From: G963663525 sp963663525 | GTDB lineage: Bacteria; Myxococcota_A; SURF-8; G963663525 | NCBI GenBank assembly: GCA_963663525.2 | Contig: CAXXHC010000003.1 | Coordinates: forward strand, 186,001 to 250,000 | Length of the DNA stretch: 64,000 nucleotides | Direction of reading: 5' to 3' | Part shown: positions 46,316 to 55,269 of the stretch, piece by piece | Layout of the letters: every line of letters starts with the position of its first letter | Numbering within the stretch: the first letter of the stretch is position 1 | Program-made: the position numbers and the translations under genes | The notes under the pieces: model-generated | The model's database searches: none | Told to the model about the DNA's origin: nothing | Seen by the model: only the letters and a program-made list of their open reading frames with translations

Positions 46316-48381
46316 TGATGACGGGTAGGAATCACATGCGAGACTGCCGTTTGCGTTCGGCCATTTCCCTGTTTCGGGGTTGTGCGATGCTAGAAGGCGA
46401 TGGGTGCCGCGCCCTTTCGTGGTTAGGCGTTTTATTGGTGTTCGTTGTGGTTTCGGGCTGCGCCGGAAAAAGCGCCGTGCCGAAAACCGATGAAACCACG
46501 GCAGAAATGCTGGCGGTGGAACCGGTAGAGAGCCAGCAGCAACCCGTTGAGGAAGCGGAGGCTGCCCCGGTCGAGCCTGCCGAACCCGAACCGGAACCGG
46601 AGGCGCAACCCGCCATAGCTGCAGAGGAAACGCCTGCCGAACCCGTTGAAACGAAGAAAAGCCACGTGGTCGAGGGAGTCGGAAAGGCGAAATTCGATGA
46701 AGCGGTGGAAACTGCGCCGAACGACCCCGAAAAAGCGAAAATGCTGTTTGCGGAAGCGTTGCAGCAGGATGCGAATCTCTACCAGGCGTACAACAACATT
46801 GGTGTGATCGAGATGTGGCAGGGGCAGTACGGAAAAGCGCGCCAGTCTTTCGGCGAGTCGATCCGCCTGGAGCCGGAATACGAAGAGCCCTACATCAACA
46901 TGGCTTACACCTGGACCCTTCAGGGAGACAATGATTCCGCCTGCGGGTATCTGCAGCAGCAGGCTCGGCGCTCTCCCGATCTGCTCGACGTGCGGGCGTC
47001 CTATGCGCGGTGTTTGATCGATCAGAATCGTATCGGGGAAGCCATCGAGGAAGCCAAAAGCATCCTGAAAAAGGACGAGCACAACATCCGTGCCTTGTTG
47101 GCATTGGGATGGGGGTTTTTCGCACAGGGCAAGCAAGAGCTGGCCAACATGGTGTTCAACACCGTGAAAACGAAGGACGAAAACGAGGCGGAAGCCTATT
47201 ACGGTATTGCGGTGGTGGCGTATAACGACGGTCGCCGCGCCGAAGCGAAAGTCCATTGGGAAAAAGCCGTGCAGATCCGACCGGACTTTCCCGAAGCGCA
47301 TATCAATCTCGGCACATACTACCTGGAAGACCAGGAATTCGAAGAAGCGCTGGCCAGTTTCGACAAGGCGTTGGCCTACAACCCGTTGTTGGTGGAAGCC
47401 TATCTGAATCGTGGCAATGCACTTGCCGGACTCGGGCGGGAAAAAGAAGCGCTCGCCATGTACGACAAGGTGGAGCAAATGGATCCCGGCAGGGTGGAGT
47501 TGCTGTTCAACCGAGCGCTTTTAAAACTCCAGATCGAGCCCGTCGAGGAGGAAGCCGCTGCCGAGGAAACCGCTGGCGTGGACGAACTGGTGGCGCAGGT
47601 CGAGGGAGGCGAGGAAGCGAAACCGAAAGCCCCGGATCTTTCCCGGTTCGACGAGGAAATAGCGCAATTTAACAAGAAAAACGCACGCATACGGGAAGGG
47701 ATTGCGTTGCTGGAGGAATACAAGAGCAAGGCCGGATCTCTTCCCGCAGACGATCCTACCAACCAATACATTAAAGAAGCCGAAGACACGATCAAGCGCA
47801 ACGAACGCGAAATCCAGGTCGCGGAAAAGAAAAAACAGCGTGAAATCAGGCGCTTCGAGGATGAGCAGGAAGAAGCCCGTCTTCGCGCCGAAGAAAACGA
47901 GCGGCGTGCCGCCGAGGGATTGCCCCCCCTGCCGGAGCCGGGTAGCGAAGAGGAAATGGCAGAGGAGATTCCCCCGATGGAGGGTGAGGAAGCCATGCCG
48001 GAAGAAGGTTTTGGCGAGCCTGTACCCGAAGAACCTGCTGCCGAGGAGCCGATGGAAGTCGCCGCGCCACCCGCTGAAGCGGAAGAAGCCCCGATGGAAG
48101 AGGCTGCCTCCCCGGTTGAGGAAGCGGCTCCCGTTGCGGAAGAACCTGTAGAGGAATCCCCCGCTGCCGTACCTCCTCCTCCAGCCGAGAATGAAGCGGT
48201 TCCTCCGCCCCCGGCGGAAGAAGCGGTCGAAGCTCCGCCCGTCGAGGAAACGGTACCGGCAGAGGAAGCCCCTGTCGAAGAAGCTGAGGCAGAGGCTGCA
48301 TCCGAACCCGTCGAGGCTGCGGAAGAGGCAGTGCCTCCTCCTCCAGACGATGTGGTTCCTCCTCCGCCCACGGGAATGTGA
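46315..48381 (+). CDS. TPR lipoprotein with Pro/Glu-rich tail (AglT-like)
   Basis: A lipoprotein of up to 688 residues. ATG 46315 overlaps the previous stop (TGATG); ATG 46336 with AGGA before it is an alternative start. Lipobox FVVVSGC, then a Pro/Glu-rich linker (EPAEPEPEPEAQPAIAAEE). Residues ~125-400 are TPR units with canonical spacing (YQAYNNIGVIEMWQGQYGKA, PEAHINLGTYYLEDQEFEEA, VEAYLNRGNALAGLGREKEA). A coiled coil follows, then a ~190-residue tail rich in Glu, Ala and PPPP motifs. A TPR lipoprotein next to TolQ/TolR genes recalls AglT of Myxococcus. It could tether the periplasmic assembly to the outer membrane. Confidence 0.75.
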   Translation: MMTGRNHMRDCRLRSAISLFRGCAMLEGDGCRALSWLGVLLVFVVVSGCAGKSAVPKTDETTAEMLAVEPVESQQQPVEEAEAAPVEPAEPEPEPEAQPAIAAEETPAEPVETKKSHVVEGVGKAKFDEAVETAPNDPEKAKMLFAEALQQDANLYQAYNNIGVIEMWQGQYGKARQSFGESIRLEPEYEEPYINMAYTWTLQGDNDSACGYLQQQARRSPDLLDVRASYARCLIDQNRIGEAIEEAKSILKKDEHNIRALLALGWGFFAQGKQELANMVFNTVKTKDENEAEAYYGIAVVAYNDGRRAEAKVHWEKAVQIRPDFPEAHINLGTYYLEDQEFEEALASFDKALAYNPLLVEAYLNRGNALAGLGREKEALAMYDKVEQMDPGRVELLFNRALLKLQIEPVEEEAAAEETAGVDELVAQVEGGEEAKPKAPDLSRFDEEIAQFNKKNARIREGIALLEEYKSKAGSLPADDPTNQYIKEAEDTIKRNEREIQVAEKKKQREIRRFEDEQEEARLRAEENERRAAEGLPPLPEPGSEEEMAEEIPPMEGEEAMPEEGFGEPVPEEPAAEEPMEVAAPPAEAEEAPMEEAASPVEEAAPVAEEPVEESPAAVPPPPAENEAVPPPPAEEAVEAPPVEETVPAEEAPVEEAEAEAASEPVEAAEEAVPPPPDDVVPPPPTGM

Positions 48382-48595
48382 GAAGAGATACTGGGAGGCT
48401 TTTTTTCGAGATCGAAAGACGGAAAGTGTCTGCTGCGTGACATAGGAAATGGGAAGAAAGCGGCTCAACGAAGAAAAAAGCTGTCCTATCTGAAGGAATT
48501 GGGTTAGAAGATAATGGTTTTGGCGGAAAAAAACCTTGAATTCGTGAGGTTCCTGAAGTAGCATCCGCCATATCCGAAACCTTGCGAGGTTTGGA

Positions 48596-48835
48596 ATGAG
48601 AAAGTGGCTTTTCTTGCTTGCTCTGGTGGGGGGACTTGTGGTCATGCCTTCGTCTCCCGCTCTATGCGCGGGAAAAATCGAACTTGAGGAAGGTAAAATC
48701 GAGGGTAAGATCGTTCGACCGGAAATGTCGCTGATTCTTCATCGGGCCAAAATCGACTACGACACCTTGCGAACGAATTACGATTTTCTTAAAAAGGTCG
48801 TGGAAGCGGTGGAAAAAGAAGACGTTCTTCACTGA
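48596..48835 (+). CDS. Small secreted protein of the motor cluster
   Basis: A 79-residue exported protein: signal peptide (MRKWLFLLALVGGLVVMPSS, cleavage near ALCAG), then KIELEEGKIEGKIVRPEMSL, a beta hairpin, and a short helix (LRTNYDFLKKVVEAVEKE). It sits 125 bp before the TolQ-like gene. I recall similar K-I-x-G-K-I-x-x-P-E proteins at the same place in myxobacterial aglR-type operons, which would make it a conserved small subunit, but this cannot be checked here. Confidence 0.65.
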   Translation: MRKWLFLLALVGGLVVMPSSPALCAGKIELEEGKIEGKIVRPEMSLILHRAKIDYDTLRTNYDFLKKVVEAVEKEDVLH

Positions 48836-48960
48836 AAGGCGTAAATATTTTTCAGCAAGCCGAAACGATTGAAATAATAGGGACGTTTTCAGGAAATTTG
48901 GGAAAATAGTGCGTCTAACGCACAAATTTTTCGACTAGACAACTCTTAAGGAGGAAACAA

Positions 48961-49608
48961 ATGGAATGGTTGGGTGGTATTCAGAAGTTCATGATGGACG
49001 GCGGCGCGTTTATGTGGGTTATCGCCGTGGTATCCGTTCTCGCGATTGGTGTTTCGCTTGAGCGCTTTTACTTCCTTTTCTTCCGTTTCAACATCAATGC
49101 TTCTCAGTTCTGGACCAACGTCCAGAAGCTCGTGATGGCGAACAACATCGACCGCGCGATCAAGCTTTGCAATGCGGCTGGAAACGCCTCGTTGCCGAAG
49201 GTCATCAAGGCCGGTCTGACCCGCGCCAACAAGGGTGAAATCGAGATCGCCAACGCGATCGAAGAAGCGACCCTTGAAGTGCTGCCGCAGCTTCAGAAGC
49301 GTACCAACAGCTTGCTGACCGCCGCACAGATCGCCACCTACCTCGGACTGCTCGGAACGATCTTCGGTATGATCGCCGCCTTCGAGGCCGTGGCCAGCGC
49401 CGCCCCGGAACAGAAAGCGACCGCATTGGCCAGCGCCATTTCGATCGCCATGAACACCACCGCCTTCGGTCTGATCGTCGCGATCCCGTCCCTGGCGGTG
49501 CACATGGTTCTTTCCGGCCTGACGCAGAAAATCATTCACGAAGTCGATCAGTACTCCGTGAAGCTCGAGAACCTGCTCGTTTCGCGCAGCAAGGGTAGCG
49601 CCGAATAA
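48961..49608 (+). CDS. MotA/TolQ/ExbB-family motor protein (AglR-like)
   Basis: A 215-residue inner-membrane protein. It has a strong AAGGAGG site before ATG 48961. Three transmembrane segments fit TolQ/ExbB: TM1 at ~14-36 (GAFMWVIAVVSVLAIGVSLE), a cytosolic loop with SLPKVIKAGLTRANKGE, TM2 at ~118-142 (LTAAQIATYLGLLGTIFGMI) and TM3 at ~150-175 (ISIAMNTTAFGLIVAIPSLA). The LLGTIFGMI and TTAFGLIVAIP blocks are diagnostic. These proteins form the ring around which TolR/ExbD-type subunits turn, using proton flow. Two ExbD-like genes follow directly. Confidence 0.95.
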   Translation: MEWLGGIQKFMMDGGAFMWVIAVVSVLAIGVSLERFYFLFFRFNINASQFWTNVQKLVMANNIDRAIKLCNAAGNASLPKVIKAGLTRANKGEIEIANAIEEATLEVLPQLQKRTNSLLTAAQIATYLGLLGTIFGMIAAFEAVASAAPEQKATALASAISIAMNTTAFGLIVAIPSLAVHMVLSGLTQKIIHEVDQYSVKLENLLVSRSKGSAE

Positions 49609-49728
49609 CATTTCGCGCTTTAGGCGGATTTATTGTCCGAACTCTTCGGCGGAAGACCGACCGGTTCTTTCGCCGAAGGGCATCCTAATTAGCGTGAGAA
49701 ATTGGATGGATCAACCCGGAGAGGCGAC

Positions 49729-50469
49729 ATGTCCAGGCGTTTAAATCGATACAAGAAGCTTGCTGAAGGCAATGACATGAATCTCATCCCGATGATGAAT
49801 CTCATTGCTCTTCTGATTCCGACTCTGATGATTTCCACAGAGTATCTTAAAATCGCGACAATCGCGGTTTCTTCTCCGCAGGTTGGACCGAAAAATACGG
49901 CTCCTGCCGATCCCAACGAGGAAGAAAAGGAAAAGCCTCTCCAGCTCACCCTTGGTATTACGAGCATTGGCTTTTACCTGAAATGCAATGTGGACGCCTG
50001 CAAGCCGCCGGAAGGCGTAGCCGCCACCGGTGGACAGGGTGCGGATATCGGAAAAGTTCCCGTGGATGTTTACAACACCCGCGAGGAATCCGGAATCACA
50101 CGGGAAGTGCTGCGCATCTGGAAAGGTGCGGATGGCAAGAAATACATGCTCGGCGTCAAAGAAGTGGATGACGAGAAGATCGAGGATATTCTGAAATCCT
50201 ACAAGGAAAGTGGAAATCTGATTTCCAGCAAAGCCCAGGATTTCGACTATCCCGCGTTGCACGCGCGCCTGCGCCTGATTCACAAGCAGGCCACCGATGC
50301 GAACAAGCCGGACAAGAATCAAGTCATTCTTACGCCCGAACCGAAGATTCCCTTCCACAACCTCATTCGCATTATGGACGCCTCGCGTTCCTACGTGGAA
50401 ACCGAGGGCGACAAAACGAAAAAGATGCCGATGTTCCCTCAGGTTGTCCTGAGTGCGGGTGTGGTGTAG
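49729..50469 (+). CDS. TolR/ExbD-like protein lacking the membrane Asp
   Basis: A 246-residue protein with one N-terminal membrane helix: residues 17-36 (MNLIPMMNLIALLIPTLMIS), then a periplasmic domain. ExbD/TolR proteins have a conserved Asp after the Pro of this helix (P-x-x-D). Here the same position is Asn (P21-M-M-N24) and no other acidic residue lies in the helix. The periplasmic part carries an insert with an isolated Cys pair (KCNVDACKPPEG). ATG 49729 (GGAG 7 nt upstream) is the start. It probably works with the TolQ-like protein as a non-proton-carrying partner of the second ExbD. Confidence 0.88.
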   Translation: MSRRLNRYKKLAEGNDMNLIPMMNLIALLIPTLMISTEYLKIATIAVSSPQVGPKNTAPADPNEEEKEKPLQLTLGITSIGFYLKCNVDACKPPEGVAATGGQGADIGKVPVDVYNTREESGITREVLRIWKGADGKKYMLGVKEVDDEKIEDILKSYKESGNLISSKAQDFDYPALHARLRLIHKQATDANKPDKNQVILTPEPKIPFHNLIRIMDASRSYVETEGDKTKKMPMFPQVVLSAGVV

Positions 50470-50544
50470 CGAGATTCTTGAGTCGCCTTTCATTAGGGGA
50501 GGCAGGACGAACGTCGTAGGGATTTTCTTCCGAGGAAAGAAACG

Positions 50545-51132
50545 ATGAGCGATCAGGAAAAAAAAGAACTGACCCTTGAAGAGCTTGAGGCCATTCAGGA
50601 TTTCGAGGTCATCAAGGCGAAACGAAAAGCCAAGAAAGCCTCTCGCAGCGGCGGGAGTGAGGCGGGGTTGTCCATCGATTCTCTTTTGGACATTCTCACC
50701 ATCCTCCTGGTCTTCCTTTTGATGAACTACTCGACGGATTCTACAAACGTCACGCCGACGGACGATCTCCAACTCGTCAAGTCCATCGAAATCGAGAAGT
50801 CGCACAAGCAGATGGTGCCGATCGGAATCACAAGGGATTTCATTCTTGTGGACAACAAACCCATCGTGCAGGTCAAGGACGGTCGGGTCAGCGCTTCCGC
50901 CAAGCGTGAAGGAGCGGACGGCTTCTTCATCACTCCTCTGTTCGACTCGCTTGAGGAAGAGTCGAAAAAGCAAAAGAAAATCGCCCAGTACAACAGTTCC
51001 GTTAAGTTCGAAGGTCAGATGATGGTGATTGTGGATGAAAATGTCCCGTACCGTCTGCTGTCGGAAGTGCTGTACACGGCAGGACAGGCTGAATTCGCGC
51101 AATACGAGTTCGTCGTGCTGCGGAACGAATAA
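50545..51132 (+). CDS. TolR/ExbD-like protein with membrane Asp
   Basis: A 195-residue protein. A cytosolic N-terminus of ~40 residues is rich in Glu and Lys. The membrane helix (SLLDILTILLVFLLMNY, residues ~46-62) carries D49 at the conserved proton-carrying position, with D45 before it. A periplasmic domain follows with the typical C-terminal segment (VPYRLLSEVLYTAGQAEFAQ, YEFVVL). With the TolQ-like and the Asp-less TolR-like proteins this gives one stator and two different rotor/plug subunits, as in AglR-AglQ-AglS of Myxococcus. Confidence 0.92.
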   Translation: MSDQEKKELTLEELEAIQDFEVIKAKRKAKKASRSGGSEAGLSIDSLLDILTILLVFLLMNYSTDSTNVTPTDDLQLVKSIEIEKSHKQMVPIGITRDFILVDNKPIVQVKDGRVSASAKREGADGFFITPLFDSLEEESKKQKKIAQYNSSVKFEGQMMVIVDENVPYRLLSEVLYTAGQAEFAQYEFVVLRNE

Positions 51133-51181
51133 TAGAGACAAAAAAGTTACCAGGTATCGGGATATTTTCACAGAAGGGGAC

Positions 51182-51218
51182 ACGCGCGGCTTAGAAATTG
51201 TAAAGAGTCGCGCGTTTG
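51182..51218 (+). terminator. Hairpin between ExbD-2 and the TonB-like gene
   Basis: ACGCGCGGCT (51182-51191) pairs with AGTCGCGCGT (51206-51215), 10 bp with one G-T pair, then TTT. May be a partial terminator; the T-run is short. Confidence 0.5.
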
Positions 51219-51352
51219 ATTGACAAAAAAAGTTTCGTTGCCACGGGATCTTGTGTTATCTTATATGACACAAGGATCTAAGTTTGAAACAAACAGGCAA
51301 CAGCGCTCGTTCATCCGTATGAAAGACCCGCGCCGCGTGAGAGGATCGTTTG

Positions 51353-52726
51353 ATGGCTGAAAAGAGCCCGGAGAGAATTTTACGTATAGGTATTATTCAG
51401 AGCGGCAAAATCGTGGAAGAACGCCTGATGAGGCGACGTACCACGGTTACCATCGGTACTTCTCCCAACGCTACATTCATCGTTCCGTCCACGAGCGATA
51501 AGTTTCCCAAAGCCTATCCTGTTTTCAACGTACAAAAAGGGCAGTATTTCCTTTCTTTCAGCGATGATATGAAAGGAAAGGTCTCCATCGGCGGAGACAT
51601 GCTCGAACTGGACGAGTTGCGGAAATCAGGCAAGGCCCACAAGTCTGGGAAAAATTACCAGATTCCAATTACGGATAGTTCACGGGGGAAGGTATCGGTC
51701 GGCGATGCGACATTGCTCTACAATTTTGTCGCGGCTCCTCCGATTCCTCCGAAGCCCAGACTTCCCGCTTCGATTCGGGGCGGATGGGTTAAAAGCATTG
51801 ACTGGGTATTCGCAGCCGTGGTAGTGGGCTCGTTCCTGGCGCATTCAGCGTTATTTGGAGCGGCTGCCATGGCTCCAACGCCGAAGAAAATGTCGTTGGA
51901 GAAGGTGCCCGAACGATTTGCAAAGTTCGTCGTCGAGAAAATGCCTGAACCCGAACCACCGGAAGAAGAAGTGGTCGTGGAAGAAGAGGGTGTCGGCGAA
52001 GCCGTGCAAAAGGAAGAGCCCAAAAAAGCCGAAAAGGCGGAACCCAAAAAACAGATGAGTGATGAGCAGCGCGCGGCTGCCGAGGCGGAACGCCGTCGAA
52101 AGATTGCGGAAAAGGTTTCGAATACAGGTTTGTTGCAACTGTTGACGGCCAAGGGGCCTGGTGGAAGCAATACCATGGGAGCGTTGGTCGATACCCTTTC
52201 GGATGGGCAGCGCATGGGTTCGATCTCGGACGCCATGGAGGGTGTTTCAAAGTTGGCTGTGGCCGACGATGCCAGCAACAGGGCGCGTCGAGGTATCGGC
52301 AGTGGTGGTGCCGCTGGCGGAACACGGGATGTAGGAAATCTCGATGTGGCAGCCGGTGGTGGGAAAACGACGACGAAAAAGGCCGAGAAGAAGGTTACGG
52401 CGAAGATGTCTTCCGGACGGGCGGACATTATCGGTACGTTCAACCAGTCTTCGCTGAAGCGGACCATTCGCCGGTACGAACCTTCGATCCGAAGCTGCTA
52501 CGAGCAGGAATTGCGGAGAAATCCCAATCTTTCGGGTAAAGTGTATATCGATTTCACCATCGGTGTGACGGGCAAAGTGACGCGAGCTTCGGTAGGTCGC
52601 AGCAGTTTAAAGAGCCGTGCCGTGGAATCGTGCATCGTAGCGCGTGTCAAGGGATGGCGTTTTCCGAAGCCGCCGGACGGTGAAGTTGAAATTACCTATC
52701 CGATCGTGTTCAGCGCGGCGAGATAG
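51353..52726 (+). CDS. FHA-like/TonB-like bridging protein (GltG/PglI-like)
   Basis: A 457-residue single-pass protein. Residues ~1-120 are a beta-rich region resembling an FHA domain (RIGIIQSGKIVEERLMRRR, TTVTIGTSPNATFIVP). A membrane helix follows at ~143-165 (SIDWVFAAVVVGSFLAHSAL), then a Pro/Glu/Lys-rich stretch (PEPEPPEEEVVVEEEGV) and a Gly-rich linker. The C-terminal ~90 residues are TonB-like of the AgmX/PglI type: RTIRRYEPSIRSCYEQELRR, NPNLSGKVYIDFTIGVTGKV and the end VKGWRFPKPPDGEVEITYPI. This layout (cytosolic FHA, membrane helix, periplasmic TonB-like end) is that of GltG in Myxococcus. It should couple the TolQ/TolR motor to outer-membrane parts. ATG 51353 has GAGAGG 8 nt upstream. 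Confidence 0.85.
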   Translation: MAEKSPERILRIGIIQSGKIVEERLMRRRTTVTIGTSPNATFIVPSTSDKFPKAYPVFNVQKGQYFLSFSDDMKGKVSIGGDMLELDELRKSGKAHKSGKNYQIPITDSSRGKVSVGDATLLYNFVAAPPIPPKPRLPASIRGGWVKSIDWVFAAVVVGSFLAHSALFGAAAMAPTPKKMSLEKVPERFAKFVVEKMPEPEPPEEEVVVEEEGVGEAVQKEEPKKAEKAEPKKQMSDEQRAAAEAERRRKIAEKVSNTGLLQLLTAKGPGGSNTMGALVDTLSDGQRMGSISDAMEGVSKLAVADDASNRARRGIGSGGAAGGTRDVGNLDVAAGGGKTTTKKAEKKVTAKMSSGRADIIGTFNQSSLKRTIRRYEPSIRSCYEQELRRNPNLSGKVYIDFTIGVTGKVTRASVGRSSLKSRAVESCIVARVKGWRFPKPPDGEVEITYPIVFSAAR

Positions 52727-52818
52727 GAATTGCGAAATAATAGCTTATGGGGCTAAAGTTCAAGGCTAGTGAGACGAAATAGACACTGTTCAGTAAAATT
52801 GAAAAAAAATTAATTCTA

Positions 52819-52847
52819 TTGACAAAGCCTTGACACTGATATATAGG
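52819..52847 (+). promoter_or_regulatory. Promoter upstream of the secreted Ala/Thr-rich gene
   Basis: Consensus -35 TTGACA (52819-52824), 17-bp spacer and TATAGG (52842-52847), 166 bp before the next ATG, so the second half of the cluster may have its own promoter and a long leader. Confidence 0.6.
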
Positions 52848-53012
52848 TTTCTTAAGCTATACATCATGTGACGTTTGCATAACGAGACTGAAGCTTTCAC
52901 AATTTAACAGGGGAACGAAACAACAGGTCGTTGTGTCACGAATCTAAGGTTTGAATACAGCGGCTTCCCATTTAAACACTATATCTATTCAGGATTTGAA
53001 TAGGGGGCAAAG

Positions 53013-53690
53013 ATGAAAGGTTTTCAAAAAGTTCTTACACTCTCCATCATGGCGGCTTTTCTTGCCGTGATCGCTTTACCTGTGGGAAGTTCCTTCGCTC
53101 AGGAAAAAGACGCGATGAGCAAATCCAGCACCAAAGCCACGGAATTGCAGAAGAAATCGCAAACGGAAATGGCGCAGATCGATGCCAAGATCAAAATCTA
53201 CACTGCGAAGCTCAAGGATAAAAACCTTACGGCAAAGCAGCGCAAAGATTACACAAAGAAACTGAAAGATCTAAAAGACTACAAAAAAATCATCGTCGCG
53301 AACTTGAAGAGTTCACAAAAGTGCACGGATGACGCATGTCTGGATAAAAAACTCGCCTTTTTGGATCGAGTCGGGGAAAACGTTGCAAAAACCACGGCGA
53401 CTGAAACCGCTGCTGGTACGGAAGTCGCGCCGTCACAGCAAGCTGCAGCAGTAGCCGCTGCCGAATCTACGGAAAGCACGACTCCGAAGGGCGACGCCTT
53501 GCAGACCACCGTTGCGGATGCTACGACGGCCTCCAGTCTTCAGAGCGGTGGTCGTATTGGAGCGATCAGTCCCGACGGTTCGGCGCCTCCTGCCGACCCC
53601 AACGCCACCAGTACTTCACCCACGGATGCGGCTTCTGGTAGCGGCGATAGCACATCAACTCCAAGCACTGTCGTGATTAGCGGCCAATAA
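53013..53690 (+). CDS. Secreted coiled-coil protein with Ala/Thr/Ser tail
   Basis: A 225-residue exported protein. Signal peptide MKGFQKVLTLSIMAAFLAVI, cleavage after SSFA. Residues ~45-115 form a Lys-rich helical hairpin (TAKLKDKNLTAKQRKDYTKK, LKDLKDYKKIIVANLKSSQK) with two Cys (KCTDDAC). The rest is a low-complexity Ala/Thr/Ser/Pro/Gly tail ending STPSTVVISGQ. I do not recognise a family. It lies 78 bp before the outer-membrane barrel gene and may be a cell-envelope partner. Confidence 0.65.
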   Translation: MKGFQKVLTLSIMAAFLAVIALPVGSSFAQEKDAMSKSSTKATELQKKSQTEMAQIDAKIKIYTAKLKDKNLTAKQRKDYTKKLKDLKDYKKIIVANLKSSQKCTDDACLDKKLAFLDRVGENVAKTTATETAAGTEVAPSQQAAAVAAAESTESTTPKGDALQTTVADATTASSLQSGGRIGAISPDGSAPPADPNATSTSPTDAASGSGDSTSTPSTVVISGQ

Positions 53691-53768
53691 AAAAATGCGT
53701 CAGGGGAGGGGATTTTCTCTCCCCGGCGTCACAATAAGGATTTACGAGAAATAAAAAGGGGAATATTG

Positions 53769-55142
53769 ATGAAACGAGCGAAAAGAGTCGGAACTTTCGC
53801 AAGCCTGTTTTTGCTGGGCTTGCTTTTCGTCTTGCCTGTATCTGCGTATGCACAGTCGGCAGCGGCAAAGGCCGATATCGATAGTGGAGCCCAGAACAAG
53901 GCAAAGGGTTTCAAAGTCGGCAAATTCGTCATCCACCCCGGTCTCAGCTTGCAGAACGTTTACGACACCAACGTGCAGGCCAAGCCCTCGGGAGAAGAGC
54001 TTAGCGACTACATCCTTCGTATTCTTGCCGGTTTGAAAATCAACTATCCCGATCCCGACGTGGCTTTCACCTTGGATGCCAACGCCGGTTACGCACACTA
54101 CTTTGGCCTGGATGAGGACGATTCCGGCAATGATACCGGTGAGTTGAGCAACGTTACCGGGCAGGTTCGCGCCACTCTGACGCTCTTCCCCTCCAATGTC
54201 GTGGGTGGCTGGATCAACGACAACTTCCGTCGGATGTCCAGTCCCGAGCAGGTCGCCACGCTGACCACAACCGACAGAATTACCAACATTGCCAATGCCA
54301 TGCTGAGCATCAAGCCCGGTGGCGGGCAACTGCGGTTCTTCTTGGGATACACCAACAGCCTTTTGATTTACGAAGAGGACGCGGCGAAAGAAAACAACTG
54401 GGTCGAACACAAGGTTGTGGCCCAGAGCGAATGGGAATTCCTTCCGGAAACGGCTGCGTTCGTCGATTTCAACTTCGCGTATCGTACGTACAATGATTTC
54501 GAGCTGTTGACTTACAATGACGGTGCAACAACTGTGCGAACGGGTAAGTATTCTCAGGCCGCTCCGGATGCCATGCCGATTCGTTTCAAACTCGGTCTGA
54601 AGAGCCGGTTCACCGATTGGTTCTCGATGACTGCCGCTGCCGGTTACGGAAATACGCTTTCCAAAAACGGAACCGACGATTTCAGCAGTGTGGTCGCCAA
54701 CCTCGAAGGACGTTTCGATTTCTCGAAAAATACCATGCTCCGCGTCGGTTTCACTCGTGACTTCGCTCCCGCGCCGACCTATTGGTACACCGCCAACAAC
54801 AAGGTGTACACCGAGTTCAAGCAGATGTTGCTCAATGAGCAGGTTACGCTGTATCTGTACGGTTCTTTCGATGCGCTTCAATATGGAGAGCCTTCCACGG
54901 GCGTGTTGTTTGGCGGCAGCAAATTCGTGGGTGACGAGTTGGATCGTCTCGACATGATCGCGACCTTCTCGCCTTCCATCAAGTATGCGCCGTTCCCGTT
55001 CTTCCAGACGGAGCTCGGTTATCGTCTCAGCGCCAAGATCACCGATTACGAACTTTACGATGATGCCGTAGCGAATCCCACTGCTGCCAAATACGACTAC
55101 ACGCGGCATGAGATCTTCCTCAAGCTGGAAGCGCTCTACTAA
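53769..55142 (+). CDS. Outer-membrane beta-barrel protein
   Basis: A 457-residue exported protein. ATG 53769 has AAGGGG 8 nt upstream. Signal peptide ends SAYA-QSAA. From about residue 50 the protein has alternating amphipathic strands with periplasmic turns (HPGLSLQNVYDTNVQAKPSG, PEFLPETAAFVDFNFAYRTY-like, TLYLYGSFDALQYGEPSTG) and ends in an aromatic C-terminal strand (EIFLKLEALY), a standard signal for barrel insertion. Proteins of this kind (GltA, GltB, GltH) form the outer-membrane part of Agl-Glt machines. A terminator follows. Confidence 0.82.
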   Translation: MKRAKRVGTFASLFLLGLLFVLPVSAYAQSAAAKADIDSGAQNKAKGFKVGKFVIHPGLSLQNVYDTNVQAKPSGEELSDYILRILAGLKINYPDPDVAFTLDANAGYAHYFGLDEDDSGNDTGELSNVTGQVRATLTLFPSNVVGGWINDNFRRMSSPEQVATLTTTDRITNIANAMLSIKPGGGQLRFFLGYTNSLLIYEEDAAKENNWVEHKVVAQSEWEFLPETAAFVDFNFAYRTYNDFELLTYNDGATTVRTGKYSQAAPDAMPIRFKLGLKSRFTDWFSMTAAAGYGNTLSKNGTDDFSSVVANLEGRFDFSKNTMLRVGFTRDFAPAPTYWYTANNKVYTEFKQMLLNEQVTLYLYGSFDALQYGEPSTGVLFGGSKFVGDELDRLDMIATFSPSIKYAPFPFFQTELGYRLSAKITDYELYDDAVANPTAAKYDYTRHEIFLKLEALY

Positions 55143-55165
55143 AGTCAAAAGGCAACGCCACAACG

Positions 55166-55202
55166 ACGCCTGAAGGACAGTTGTCCTTCGGGCGTTTTTT
55201 TT
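55166..55202 (+). terminator. Rho-independent terminator after the barrel gene
   Basis: ACGCCTGAAGGACA pairs with TGTCCTTCGGGCGT around GT (one mismatch), then eight T (55195-55202). The export-protein gene starts 68 bp later. Confidence 0.9.
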
Positions 55203-55269
55203 GGCAATCGCTTGTAAATTGCGGTAAAAGACAAACCGTATCGAAGAAAAACGTTTAAAAGGTGCGGGA

